Part shown: piece by piece, positions 1 through 10,341 of the stretch | How positions within the stretch are numbered: position 1 is the stretch's first letter | Layout: each line of letters starts with the position of its first letter | Assembly: GCA_019916065.1 (NCBI GenBank) | Contig: CM034239.1 | Location: forward strand, 31,768,419-31,832,418 | Origin: Vitellaria paradoxa | Taxonomy: Eukaryota; Streptophyta; Magnoliopsida; Ericales; Sapotaceae | Length of the DNA stretch: 64,000 nt | Direction: 5' to 3' | Position numbers and translations under genes: made by a program | The notes under the pieces: generated by a model | Seen by the model: the letters and a program-made list of their open reading frames with translations, nothing else | The model's database searches: none | What the model was told of the DNA's origin: nothing

Positions 1-450
1 TGACATCCTTATTACTGCAAAAGACATATCAGAGATCATTAGGTTGAAGGCCTAACTTAGTGGTGAGATTGAAATGAAAGATTTGGGTCCAGTGAAGAAG
101 ATTTTGGGTATAGAAAAACACTGGTATAGAAAAGCGAAAATTTATACTTATCACAGAAAAAGTACATTGAGAAAGTACTTGAACATTCTGGTATACAAAA
201 CTCTAAGCTTGTGAGTACTTCATTTGCTACTCATTTTAGCTTTTAGCGGCCATGTCACCCCAGTCTAAAGAAGAATAGATAGCTATATCTCATGGCCAAA
301 ACGTTAGTGCAATTGAAAGCCTTATATATACTATGGTATGTACTTGTCTAAATATTCACGTATGTTAGTGTTGTGAGCAAATAGATGGCCAATCTTGGTA
401 AAGCTTACAAGCAAGCCTTGAAATGATATTTCAATATTTGAGAGGCATTA
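1..450 (+). pseudogene. Ty1/copia reverse transcriptase remnant
   Basis: Translated fragments match the C-terminal part of a Copia RT: DILITAKDISEI near the left edge, then EIEMKDLGPVKKILGIEK, then VSTSFATHFS followed by SLIYTMVCT, and an FQYLRG-like stretch just before 450. The order is that of the family (MKDLG..KKILGM, VSTP, SAVGSLMYAM, RYLRG). Several stops and frame changes make it a pseudogene, and it continues to the left of the window. It ends abruptly where the LTR of Tat-like element A begins, so A appears to have inserted into it. Confidence 0.8.
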
Positions 451-599
451 TGGACACCCCAATTTTGCCCTTTAACTTAAATTTTACAGTATTTAATGCT
501 TTTAGTTGAATGGTTCTCTACTTATTAAGTTTTCTTAATCGTAATATATGTCAAAGTGTCAGAATTCGATAAAAAGCAAACAAACAACAAAAAGTCAGT
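451..599 (+). mobile_element. Tat-like element A, 5' LTR, first segment
   Basis: This stretch starts with TG (TGGACACC) and aligns by eye with the start of another LTR copy at 37237-37258 plus 51018-51140, in the same order and strand. Shared stretches include CTTAAATTTTACA and ATTAAGTTTTCTTAA. The copy here stops at 599 where a Tekay-like element inserted and resumes at 22542. Many differences from the second copy are C/T or G/A changes, as expected of an old methylated element. Confidence 0.8.
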
Positions 600-2437
600 T
601 GTCACACCCCAGATTCCATAACCTAAGCACATGAATAAAAAAGCACATTATAAACCATTTAACAATTCTCCCTGCTACATATTAGAGCCATACACACACA
701 CTATGGAGCAATAAAAATAAAAATAAATAAATAAATAAACTTATATTTAAATTTAAATAAATGCCTTAGTCAAACCAACTAGGCAATAAAGCTCTAGAGC
801 AAAACTACAAACCTCTAAACCTAAACCAAATAATCTTAAAAAAACTAAATTAAAGTAAAAAAAAATATTCACCTCGCAAATACAGGCTTATTACAATTTA
901 CCTAAACAATTTTTTAAATAAAAATATAATATAATAAATCAAATAAATAAATAAATAAAATTCTAATTTCCATATTGAGCAGGTCCAGCACGTGACTCAA
1001 AATCATTACTTGCATCACAAGCTATAAGGGGATGAGCACTAATACCACGTGTACTTAGAACCCTAACAATAATATAAATGCAACAATGTCCTAGCATGCT
1101 ACGAAGTGAAACATCATTGCATAAATAGCAATCTCATATAATATAAGAAATTTAAATTTATTTATTAATTTCTCTTCCTTACAATTTAATCATATATAAA
1201 CACCACAAAACATATCAAAAGAAAATCAATTGGTTTCAAGGCACTGCTGCTTGGTTGACCCGTAGAAATAGGACTCAACCAATATACACTATTCTTTGGT
1301 GTCTTTTTGGTTGTCCTGTAGGAACAGGACTTAACCAGTATACACCATCCTTCAGTGTGTGCTTCTTAGGCAAAAGCCTTGGGAATATAATATGCCACCC
1401 TTAGGCATTTGCATCATTTGTAGGTTACTAGCCCACTGGACTCAATTACCACTCCCGCACGGGTTTCGGGACTTTCAACCCCTGGGTACATATATCAATA
1501 TTTTCAGTACCCCTTAACCCAAACAAAATAAATCAAATTTCACTTTAATTAATTTCTCCTTAAATTTAAGTTTTAAACCTTTTAATCATTAATGTACCAA
1601 CATATCAAATGGCATAGATTTTAATTTCCACCTAGCAACTAACCTCGCGTTACAAATATTTAATAAAATAAAATCTAACAGGCTAATGCAAAATATTAAA
1701 TTTAAACACACTAATTTATAGCCAAAACAAAAGCAACAACACACAACTTTTCATATGTATATATATTCATGGCAGTGCACCTCATTAACACATAAAAACA
1801 AAAAAGAAAACAAATAATTAAAAAAAATCCATTTCTTTATACTCTAACAATGAATTGCTGCAAGTCCTTTTAACCTTTATATGCATTCAATCCAAAGGTG
1901 ATAATTACATCATAGATTTGTCTCTATTATATATATATATATATATATGAAACAAAAGTGTTAGTTTATGCTTCTAATTAACTTATTCACCACCGTGTGT
2001 CAAAAGGAGAAAGGAAAAATATATATATAAATAAGTGGTTCTAGCCCCCTACCTTTGCTAGTTCGACAGCGGAGAAGAAGCAGACCAATAAATCCCAAAA
2101 ACTACAGTGTAGCCGCCCAAAACAAATTTAGGGTTTTCTATATTTTTTTCCTGAGATAGACATATCAATATAAATTATGGCAGCTATTATATATATATAT
2201 ATATATATATTTGTACTAATTACATACCCTCCTATATGCTTGAAGACAATTATACTTTTCCCTGAAATTTTTAAAATCTTTTCAAAGGTAACCAAAAATT
2301 AACCTTTTTAAATACAACTCAAAATTAAATAGCAAAATTTTAAATTATTAAATTTAAATAACAAATTAAATTTACTGAATAGTAAAATATATTTACATAT
2401 AAATCAAATTAAATTAAATTAAACTCAGGTCATTACA
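600..2437 (-). repeat. Tekay-like element, 3' LTR
   Basis: This LTR aligns along its length with 20691-22536. Both share the run of AT-rich blocks, a (TA)n microsatellite near 1930-1948 (second copy near 22034), and the terminal block reading GGTCATTACA on the plus strand. Because the element is on the minus strand, this is its 3' LTR. On the minus strand a purine run (GTGAAAGGGTAGGA, plus-strand 2438-2451) lies just upstream and is the likely polypurine tract. No protein-coding capacity was seen. Confidence 0.9.
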
Positions 2438-2820
2438 TCCTACCCTTTCACAAAAATTTCATCCTCAAAATTTAGGAGGTAAGTAAAAGAAAGATCAAGG
2501 AAATAACTTAGGATACCTACTTCACATATCTGTCTTTCATTCCTAAGTCGACTCCTTAACACCATGGTGCTTCTATAACACCCTAACTAAGGGAATAGTC
2601 TTCCCTCAAAGCACTTGCTTTGAGTATCTAGGATTTTCATTGGTTTCACCTCATAAGTCACGTCTGAGTCAACCTCAAGCTCAGTCCAATCCAGCACATA
2701 CGAAGGGCTGGGTTATACTTCCAGAGCATGGACACATGAAACACCTTATGCACTCCTGATAACTGTGGTGGCAAGGCCAAACGATATGCCACTTCTCCAA
2801 CTCTAGCCAAAACCTCAAAT
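2438..2820 (-). pseudogene. Tekay-like integrase C-terminal tail and 3' untranslated stretch
   Basis: On the minus strand, 2820 to about 2680 reads ARVGEVAYRLALPPQLSG followed by VHKVFHVSML, the conserved integrase C-terminal block of Ty3 chromoviruses. After it comes a decayed stretch and the 3' LTR. The block is the direct continuation of the integrase that ends near 16004, and the LINE at 2821-15995 separates the two. The TSD CCTCAAAT at 2813-2820 repeats at 15996-16003. No clear chromodomain survives after the VFHVSML motif. Confidence 0.85.
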
Positions 2821-3024
2821 TTTTTTTTTGGTAAGTAAGGTAATTTAGATTAATAAGGAAACGGAGTATAATTTCTAGAGGGCATACCCTCGATATATAA
2901 CATATACTTCATGTACAAAATCAGCAAAGCTTTACAATTAGACTACACATTTACATTTACCTAGGTTTAGGATTCCCATTTTGTACGTATATCAAGCCAT
3001 AGGATTAATGGCCTTAATCTGTGC

Positions 3025-3459
3025 TTAATCTGTGCTTAATCTGACATTGTGCTTAACTCTGTTGACAATGACTTGAGGCCTTGCAATGGGGCTTGTAAAG
3101 AGCCTTGTATTTCTTTCTAGCCAGATATAGTAGATGAGGCTTGTCCATGCAAGTTTGTGTATGAAGCTGATGAAGTTCTTACTGCTGAATTTGCCTATTG
3201 CCCAATCCACCTCTCTTTGCCAATTCTGACTATTCTTATATAAGAAGCATAGGTTAAAAATAGCACCGCTGACTTCTTGGGAGAATGAACAATGAAAGAA
3301 AAGATGATCCATGTTTTCATTTTCAGTTCCACAAAGTAAGCAAGTAGGAGCAGTATTAATTCCCCATGAGATCAACTTATCCTTCATAGAAAGCCTACCT
3401 CGAATTGCAAGCCAAGAGATGAAGCTAAACCTTAGAATATTCTTGGGAAACCAAATCAA
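3025..3459 (-). pseudogene. LINE ORF2 C-terminal zf-RVT domain
   Basis: The open stretch contains CLLCGTENENMDHLFFHC, the Cys/His cluster of the zinc-binding domain found at the C-terminus of plant LINE ORF2 proteins. It is preceded by a FISWLAIRGRL segment and followed by a WLERNTRLF segment, both typical of that domain (family name zf-RVT). It belongs to the LINE whose RT lies upstream on the same strand. Its apparent start is only where the frame is open and is not a real initiation site. The stop is close to the LINE 3' end, leaving about 200 bases of 3' untranslated sequence before the poly(A). Confidence 0.85.
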
Positions 3460-4767
3460 TTTGTGCCAAAAAACTTTGGGCTTATGAATTCGGATGGCTT
3501 CCCATGTTGATCTTGTTATATAATGGTTATTCTTAGAGGTTAGCTACAGAAATTTATCCTTGGCATAACAATTAGGAGGAAAAGGGTTGTGTCTAATGAT
3601 TTCTTGAAGCTTCCAAGTGGTAGGAGATGGCCATTTCCAATCCCCATTGGAGATCACCCAAGGGACTTTTGAATTTAATGGAATGTTTGCTTCGTAGGCA
3701 ACTCGGCTTCCATATTAAGGCACAAAAGGGCCTAAAGGATGCCAATTATCATACCATAGAAATTTGTATTCACCATTACCCACTTGGCATTTGCACATAG
3801 AAGAGGCTTATGCCTTAGTTAGAGTATTTTCTTCTATGTCCAAGAGCAATCGGTAGGAACTTTGATTTGCCAAATGCTTTTGCCTTTTAGTAGGTTAGAA
3901 TAGCTCCATTTCCCCCATAAAGTTGATCTTCTTGAGCATATGGACCATAGGTGGTGTAATATAGCTACTTTGTTCTAATCTTTGATTCTCCTTAAGCTAA
4001 GGCCACCTTCTTCTTTCGGTAAGCAAACATTCTCCCAAGCTACCTTACTACTAGTCTTCTTCATTTTAGAACCTAACCAGAGGAATCTCCTCAAAATTTG
4101 CTCAATGGAGTGATAAATCTTTTTTAGTGGAGTGATAAATCTTTTTTAGTAGAGTGACATGAAGGCTCTAGTACACTTAAATGCTAAAGAGTACTGATTT
4201 GATGAGCTGGAGATGCCCTGCATATGAAAGAGATTTATTTGCCCAGCACTTAACTCGAGTGAGGATCTTGTTTATGAGCTCATTATAATCATCTGCTTTA
4301 AGCTTTGTGGAAATTAGTGGAATTCCAAGATACTTAGCTGGTAGCTTATCAGCTTGCATATCCAGTATAGAGCATAATTTGTTTTATTCTTGCTCTTGAA
4401 CACTAAATATATATATCCAACTATTGTGATTGTTAGGCTTTAATCCAGAGTATTTGTGAAACTCCATAAGAGTTTTGCCAATTATCTGAAAGGAGGCATC
4501 ATTTGGGTAGCATAGGATAAACAAATTGTTCGCAAAGCATATGTGGCTTATAAGAAGACCTTGACATTTAGGATGATAAGAAAATTCCCCTTCTTTGATG
4601 TTCTTGTCAAAGAGTCTAGAGAAGAACTCCATCACAAGTATAAAAAAGATAGGGGGAAATTGGATTACCTTGCCTTAACCTCTTGGCACCTTGAAAGTAG
4701 CCTTCTAGAATTCCATTGATAGAAACTGAGAAGTATGGAGAACTTACACATGCTTCAATCCATTTGG
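3460..4767 (-). pseudogene. LINE ORF2 reverse transcriptase, C-terminal half
   Basis: Minus-strand frames give, in order, GYFQGAKRLRQGNPISPYLF (RT block before the catalytic motif), then SHICFANNLFILC at the catalytic site, GLKPNNHNS, and KYLGIPLISTKLKADDYN with LINKILTRVKCWANKSLSY. These are the usual L1 RT and thumb blocks. The catalytic FADD motif is ANN here, so both metal-binding aspartates are lost. Stops and frame changes are frequent between 3460 and 4180. The N-terminal half of the RT lies at 12129-12860, on the other side of E1. Confidence 0.85.
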
Positions 4768-4772
4768 TGAAT

Positions 4773-6323
4773 TGATTACACTTGAAAAGTGTAATCATAA
4801 AACCTCCAATTTGACATAAACTATGCATTTTAGTAATTTATTTATACATCTTATTATGTTTTACACTAATTAGGTTTATTTTTCTTAATTGCAGTGAAAA
4901 TGATTCAATAAGCACAAGTGGGAGTCCCGAAGATGACGAAAATGATGAGGAATAGTTTAGAATACAAGTGCAAGAAGAGGGTGTCCGGACACCTGGGACA
5001 CGCAGGAGACGTGTTATTGTTTCGTTTTTAGGGTTTCACGCATGGGTTATAAAAACCCCACGAGCAGCCGTTTAGGGGGGATTCTTGTCATCTTCTTCCC
5101 AACATTCCTGAGAGTTTTCTAGAGTTTTAGAGTGAGTTTTTATAGATTCTTGAAGATGTTTTCCAAGTTGGGAGTAGCTTTCTTTGGTTTTGTTTCAGCA
5201 TGCATTGTTTTTCGTTATTCCTTTCATTCTTAGAAGTACGGTATTGTTTTTGCATAGATTAATAATATTTTTAGTCGTAGTTTGGTTTATATTTATTCCT
5301 TCATCTCATTCTTTGATTTTTGTCTTAATGGTTGGATTCAATTGCATGGATTTCATTATGAATGTAGCGTAAAACCCTAGTTCTTGATTCAACGAATCAA
5401 GGAAGGGTAGTTTATGAAAAACGAAGGGATGTATGTAGATCCTTCGCATGGTTTGTAAAAATCTATGTGGAGTGATCTACGATTTTAAGGATCATTTTAT
5501 TTTGCTTCAAACACTTTCGAAAACGGAAACCTTTGACTACATTCTCCGTAATCACTGGTAAAGGTTTTTGGGTAAACATTGATTTAATAATTTTGGGCAA
5601 ATTAAAATTGATTTCTTAAACAAATCTGATTTTGGTTGTTTGAAAAACCTTCGAAAACAAGAGTTTTTGACTATATACTCTGTAATCACTGGTAAAAACT
5701 CTTGAATATAATTTTCTTAATAATTTTCAGACGAACCCTAATTTAGGTTTGAAACTGAATGTTTTCTTAGAAAATCTTTCCAGTTTTATTATCCATAATG
5801 AAACGTGATTTTAAAACTGAGTATCGGATATTTTTTGAACTTTAATGAGAATACTTTTCCTAGTCTATGGCTCCTTTGATGTGAACTATAGATTGTAGTT
5901 TTAACACATCTCGTAGTGAAGTAGTAAACTACCCAGAATTGAAAGTTGAATCAAGAATCATTTTAGTTATCTTGAATGCTTAATTTTATTGCTTTCATTA
6001 TTTTAGTTTAGTTTAATTTTGTATCTTGCTTTTCTATTAGTTGGAATAAAGTAATTTAATTTCTTAAATGCTAGTTCAGTTAATGTTTGCAATTTACTTT
6101 TACTTGATTGTTGGTTACTTAATCAACTCTTCTCAAAACCTAAAATTTGTTTTATTTTCTTTTCTTGTCTTTTAAAATGAAACAGTAGGTAGAAGAACTT
6201 AGAAAACCCTAGTGTTCAATCTCATAGTTCCCTGTAGATTTGACCTCGGACTCACCGAGTTAAAACTACACCGCACACCCTTGGACTTGGGGGTTAATTA
6301 GACGCACATTCTACACGCGGTCA
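4773..6323 (+). repeat. E1 5' LTR
   Basis: The LTR runs from TG at 4773 to CA at 6322-6323. It opens with a perfect inverted repeat (arms TGATTACACTT and AAGTGTAATCA, 3-base spacer, 4773-4797). A GTCCGGACAC palindrome near 4982 lies upstream of a TATA-like TTATAAAA at 5047-5054. The U5 end contains GACCTCGGACTCACCGAGT and CTTGGACTTGGGGG (6229-6295), a block also present in elements B and C. It lacks about 70 bases present in the 3' LTR around 10563-10630. Confidence 0.93.
5047..5054 (+). promoter_or_regulatory. E1 5' LTR TATA-like box
   Basis: TTATAAAA sits in GGGTTATAAAAACCCC about 65 bases downstream of the GTCCGGACAC palindrome. The matching site in the 3' LTR reads TTACAAAA (near 10669), so only the 5' LTR keeps the box. 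The related solo LTR has TTTATAAA at the equivalent place on the minus strand (30715-30722). Confidence 0.55.
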
Positions 6324-6329
6324 AGTTTT

Positions 6330-6347
6330 TAGCGCCGTTGCGGGGGA
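6330..6347 (+). other. E1 primer binding site (tRNA-Asp type)
   Basis: The 18 bases TAGCGCCGTTGCGGGGGA differ at two positions from TGGCGCCGTTGCCGGGGA, the complement of the 3' end of plant tRNA-Asp. It follows the 5' LTR after a 6-base spacer. Elements B and C use the same primer site type, which groups the three elements. Confidence 0.8.
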
Positions 6348-6425
6348 ACTTAGTTTTGATTCATTAGGATAACTCTAGGTTACTCTTTTACTGTTTCGTT
6401 AAAAAAAATAAAATTTGAAAATTTC

Positions 6426-8042
6426 ATGAACATGGATTATTCTCTTTATAATTCTAGTTCACCTTCTGACATCCACCCATTTATTAATTATTTAGGTAGC
6501 ATTTATAGAATTGATTTTTGCCTAGAAACCTTTTCTATGCTACCTAAATTCCATGGATGTGAGTATGAGAATCATAGATTTCATTTAGAAAAATTTGAGT
6601 CAGTTTGTTTCTATTGCACGAGTGGTTACTTGGACAACGCTTTTAGGTATAATTTTTTCCCATTATCATTATGTGGAGTGGGCGATAAATGGGTTGTACC
6701 GTTACTTTGGATGTTAATAGTTGGGAAGAGTTACAAAATGAATTTATTATGACCTTTCTCCCTATTTTCCAAAACTTTAGCCTACGATTTGAAATTGAAA
6801 ATTTTTCTCAAAATTGTGGTGAAGAAATTTATCAATGTTAGGAGTGGTTTAAAAATATATTAAACTCTTACCCATATTATAATCTTGACTTAGGATGCAT
6901 CATTAAAAATTTCTATAATGGTTTATTTTTAGAGATGCGTCATACTCTTGAGGAGTTATCCAGGGGTAAGTTTCTTGACTTTACTCTGGAGTTGGCATGG
7001 GATTTTTTTGAGTCACTCTATGAGCAAACTCAACATAGGGAAGAAATTAGCTTAAAAGTTGATTCTAGTGCACATGAGACTTACACATACTGACTCTACA
7101 TTAGATGATACATTGTTTGAGTCCACAACATGTCCTTATATTTGTCCATGCACTGAAGCTGAAATTGCTAAATCTAAGGCCTTTTTGTTACTTGCACGAG
7201 AAAATTCTAATTCAAAAACCTTAGACTTTGAGTGGAGTGACTATTCTAATAATGGTTGCGATAATGAAGGGAATGAGCCCCTTGACTCGTTCCCACCAGA
7301 CTATAACATACACGAGACATCATCTGTTGAGAGTCTAGAAGACATACCAACCAACACCACCACAGAGCTTGAAGCTCATCCCACCCTGACAACCCAAGTG
7401 ACCTTGGAAAGTCCTAATACTCATTCTGAGAGCTTTGATGCTATAAGTTCAGGGGAGCACACTGTTAAGCCAGTCAGTTTAGTTTCATCATGTTCTACCA
7501 CACCACTCACTAAGACCACGTATGATATATCATTTTCTATTGGGGATAGTACACTTGATGACTTACCTGTTGAGACCCCTAGATTCGAGTGGAAGTATGA
7601 TTCTAATTATGGTTGGGTTCCTACTTCAATTACACAGGACTCTCATAAAAGTGAATTTTCTTTATCATCCTTCGAGAGTTCGATAGACAGGCCTAAGAGT
7701 GAGATTGGTGCACACCTCTCCTCTTTTGCCCTCACCTCAACTGAGAATCTTACTGAGGGAACTGAATATGTTTTAACCAAGACTGACCACATATATAGGA
7801 AAGTGGTGGAGACTAAGGAAATAGTTTGCATTGACTTCTTAGGTGTCGAGGGGATACTAGAAAACACACAATCACATTCCATGTTCACATATGCATATGA
7901 CTTTAGGCCATATTTGGGATTCAACGATCCTCACAAGGCCATGAATTCTCTAGTGTTCTCTACACTCGGCACACCCTCATTTTTTATGCCCCCTAGACTC
8001 GAGGAGAATATTTTATTTCTAAAGCCATTTGGTAAGGCTTGA
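6426..8042 (+). pseudogene. E1 gag-like protein with long acidic/Ser-Thr-rich C-terminal part
   Basis: The start ATG at 6426 opens MNMDYSLYNSSS. Then LPKFHGCEYENHRFHLEKFE matches the LPxFHGxxSENPxxxxxEFE block of B and C gag. A second frame from about 6700 to 7093 continues the gag (IMTFLPIFQNF, IYQCLEWFKNILNSYP, IIKNFYNGLF, LAWDFFESLYEQT). From about 7059 the first frame resumes and is open to 8042. This last part of about 320 residues is rich in Asp, Glu, Ser and Thr and has no zinc knuckle or other motif I recognise. Two opposite frame changes suggest decay of a single reading frame of roughly 540 codons. Function of the C-terminal part is unknown. Confidence 0.7.
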
Positions 8043-10341
8043 GAAAGATTAGGAGTTGGATAGTATATTTTTGCATTAACCCTTGTATATTAGTAGATTA
8101 GATTTTTCTTTCTTTATTTTTTTGATTTATTGTTAGTTTAGTTTTTCTTTTCTTCTATTTTTATTTTGTCTTTCTACTAACTCTTTTCTTCTTATTTTAT
8201 TTTTCTTTTATTTTCTTTCAATTCTAACATATTGCTTGAATAGTTTTTTTGTTTTTCTTCAAAATAAAGAAACGCTCAAGGTAATATCCTTCTTCTCTCT
8301 TTTATTTAGTTTTGCACTTCTAAATTAGTACTTCATATTCATAATTGTTGTTGTTGGGAGTGCTATTGAACTTAAGTTGGGGGGATGTATTGGGTGATGC
8401 CTAAAGTAGCTTAAATAACGGGTGCATGCTTGGTTTAATTTGTGCTTTGTTCTTATTTGTGCTTTTTGTGGTTATTGTTTCATACTCATCATCATGCTCA
8501 CTATTGCACACTACAGACCCACATATGCATCATGGTTCTCACATTGAGGACAAAGTGAATTTTAAGTTGGGGGGGATAGGGTTCGCATGATGACCTTTTG
8601 TACCAAAAATTGCAAAATTTAAAAATTTTTGAGCATATTTAACCTTGAATACATGAATTTAGCACATTTGTACCAACATGTCAGCCCTTTTTGGTTTGGT
8701 TTATTGTGGAATTGAGTGAGAAAGTGATGAATGAGTTTTGTTCAAGCTTTAATAGGAAACTTATTTCAAGTTGATTGCGTCATGACCTTGTGCATTTTTT
8801 ACTATCATATAGAAGAGTTTATGTGCTTAGGAGTTGATTTTCTTTAACATTGGTTGATTGAGCATTCTTGGACTAGATGGAGACATATACCCCTAATGGT
8901 GAGCTTTTGAGCCTATTATTCTTTTCTTGAGGGATTGCACATAATCACAACTCTTTTATTCTTTACTTTGGTTTCCAATGCACCAATTGCATCACACACA
9001 CTTGCATGAGTTCCACTTCGCATATTATGAGTTGTTGCAAGCTTTGAACATGATGCTAGGCCATCTTTGCTATTGTTGGGCCTCTTTATCCTTTATTGGT
9101 TATGAATTACCCTAGGAACCAACTTGAAGCCTTTTAAATAAAGTGTGTGATATATTTATATATATATATTTCTTAGTTCTCACCTCATATATTATCCCTT
9201 AGCCTTATTCACACACTTTTAGCCTTACCCTCACATGTCTTGGGTTGTGAAAGTGCCTTAATGTCAATGATGTGAATGGGGGTTGGGAATGGAAACTTTT
9301 GAGAGCATATTGAGAGGAAATATTGGGTGGAGAATCTAGCTAATGTATTCCATTATTTCAAAAAAAAAAAAGAAAAAAATGAAAAGAAAAGAAAAAAAAA
9401 AGATAAAAAGAGAAAAAGAAAAAAATAGAGAAAAAAAAAGTTTGTCATTTCTTTTTGTTCGTGTAATTCTGGGACTTGTGCATTAGGTTGTGATTATTGA
9501 GAATATCCTATGAGTCGGTTGTTAGTTTGTGTATAAGCTTCTTATTGTAGTTCTTGTTGGGTTTGGAAAGGAATTGGGTAGTTTGGGACTTGTGTGCACT
9601 TGAGCATCTTTATCCCAAGACGTGTGCCTTGATTTCCATATCCTCCATTGTTAACCATTACCCTTGGCCAAGTTACAACCAAAATAAAGACCTAGTGGAT
9701 TCTAAGCAAGCAACTCTTGTATGGTGCATGTAGTGGTCTTATGTAGGTTGTGTGGTGTGATCTCTTACATTGGCATTGGAACATGGTTAAGAGCTGTCCA
9801 CTTTGAATTTCATTTCAGTTCACTCATTTATTTGGGGGGGTTATGTGCAACTAGGATAGCATTGTATGCTAATAGGTATGTGTGAACCCTTGATGAGTGA
9901 ATTCCTTTCTATGAGTGATACCTTGTGAGTATTTGAAGTCAAAACCTAGTTCTGTTTATGCTTTTGCAACCTTGTTGAATGAATGAAACAATTTTGTACA
10001 CATGCTCTTTCTATTTTGATAGTCCATGCATTTATGCTTAGCACTTGGGAATTACACATGATATTTGAGTTTTGTGACTTGTTGAGCTTGAGCTTGATTC
10101 ATTTTTTATCTTGATTACTTTTTGACACTTTGAGACCATGCCATAGATGTTTGTGGGTAGCATCACTGCAAACCCTCACGAGACCTTACTCGTCCACTAG
10201 GGGGAACCTAGGGGTTTAAAGGGCTTGTTGCACATTGCTAAGTGCAACCGTGTTTCCAACAAAAAGAGAAATCAGATAATAGTTTAGTTTAGATTGAATA
10301 AAATCATTGCTAGGGACTAGCAATACTTTAGTTGGGGGGTG
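8043..10341 (+). other. E1 3' noncoding region with PPT-like G tracts and A-rich tract
   Basis: No reading frame of note. AGTTGGGGGG-type tracts occur at about 8374-8384 and 8562-8574, and the true polypurine tract (TAGTTGGGGGGTG) ends at 10341 next to the 3' LTR. The second tract follows CACATTGAGGACAA, a pairing also found in B and C. A purine tract of about 80 bases, mostly A with scattered G, lies at 9360-9440. The block AGTTACAACCAAAATAAAGA (9671-9690) matches similar blocks in B (48729-48750) and C (63979-64000). Confidence 0.7.

Noticed and set aside
7059..8042. A separate host gene or captured gene in E1
   Set aside because: It is in the same frame as the gag start and follows gag blocks, with no sign of introns or a separate promoter. 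A decayed gag C-terminus is simpler, though its origin stays open.
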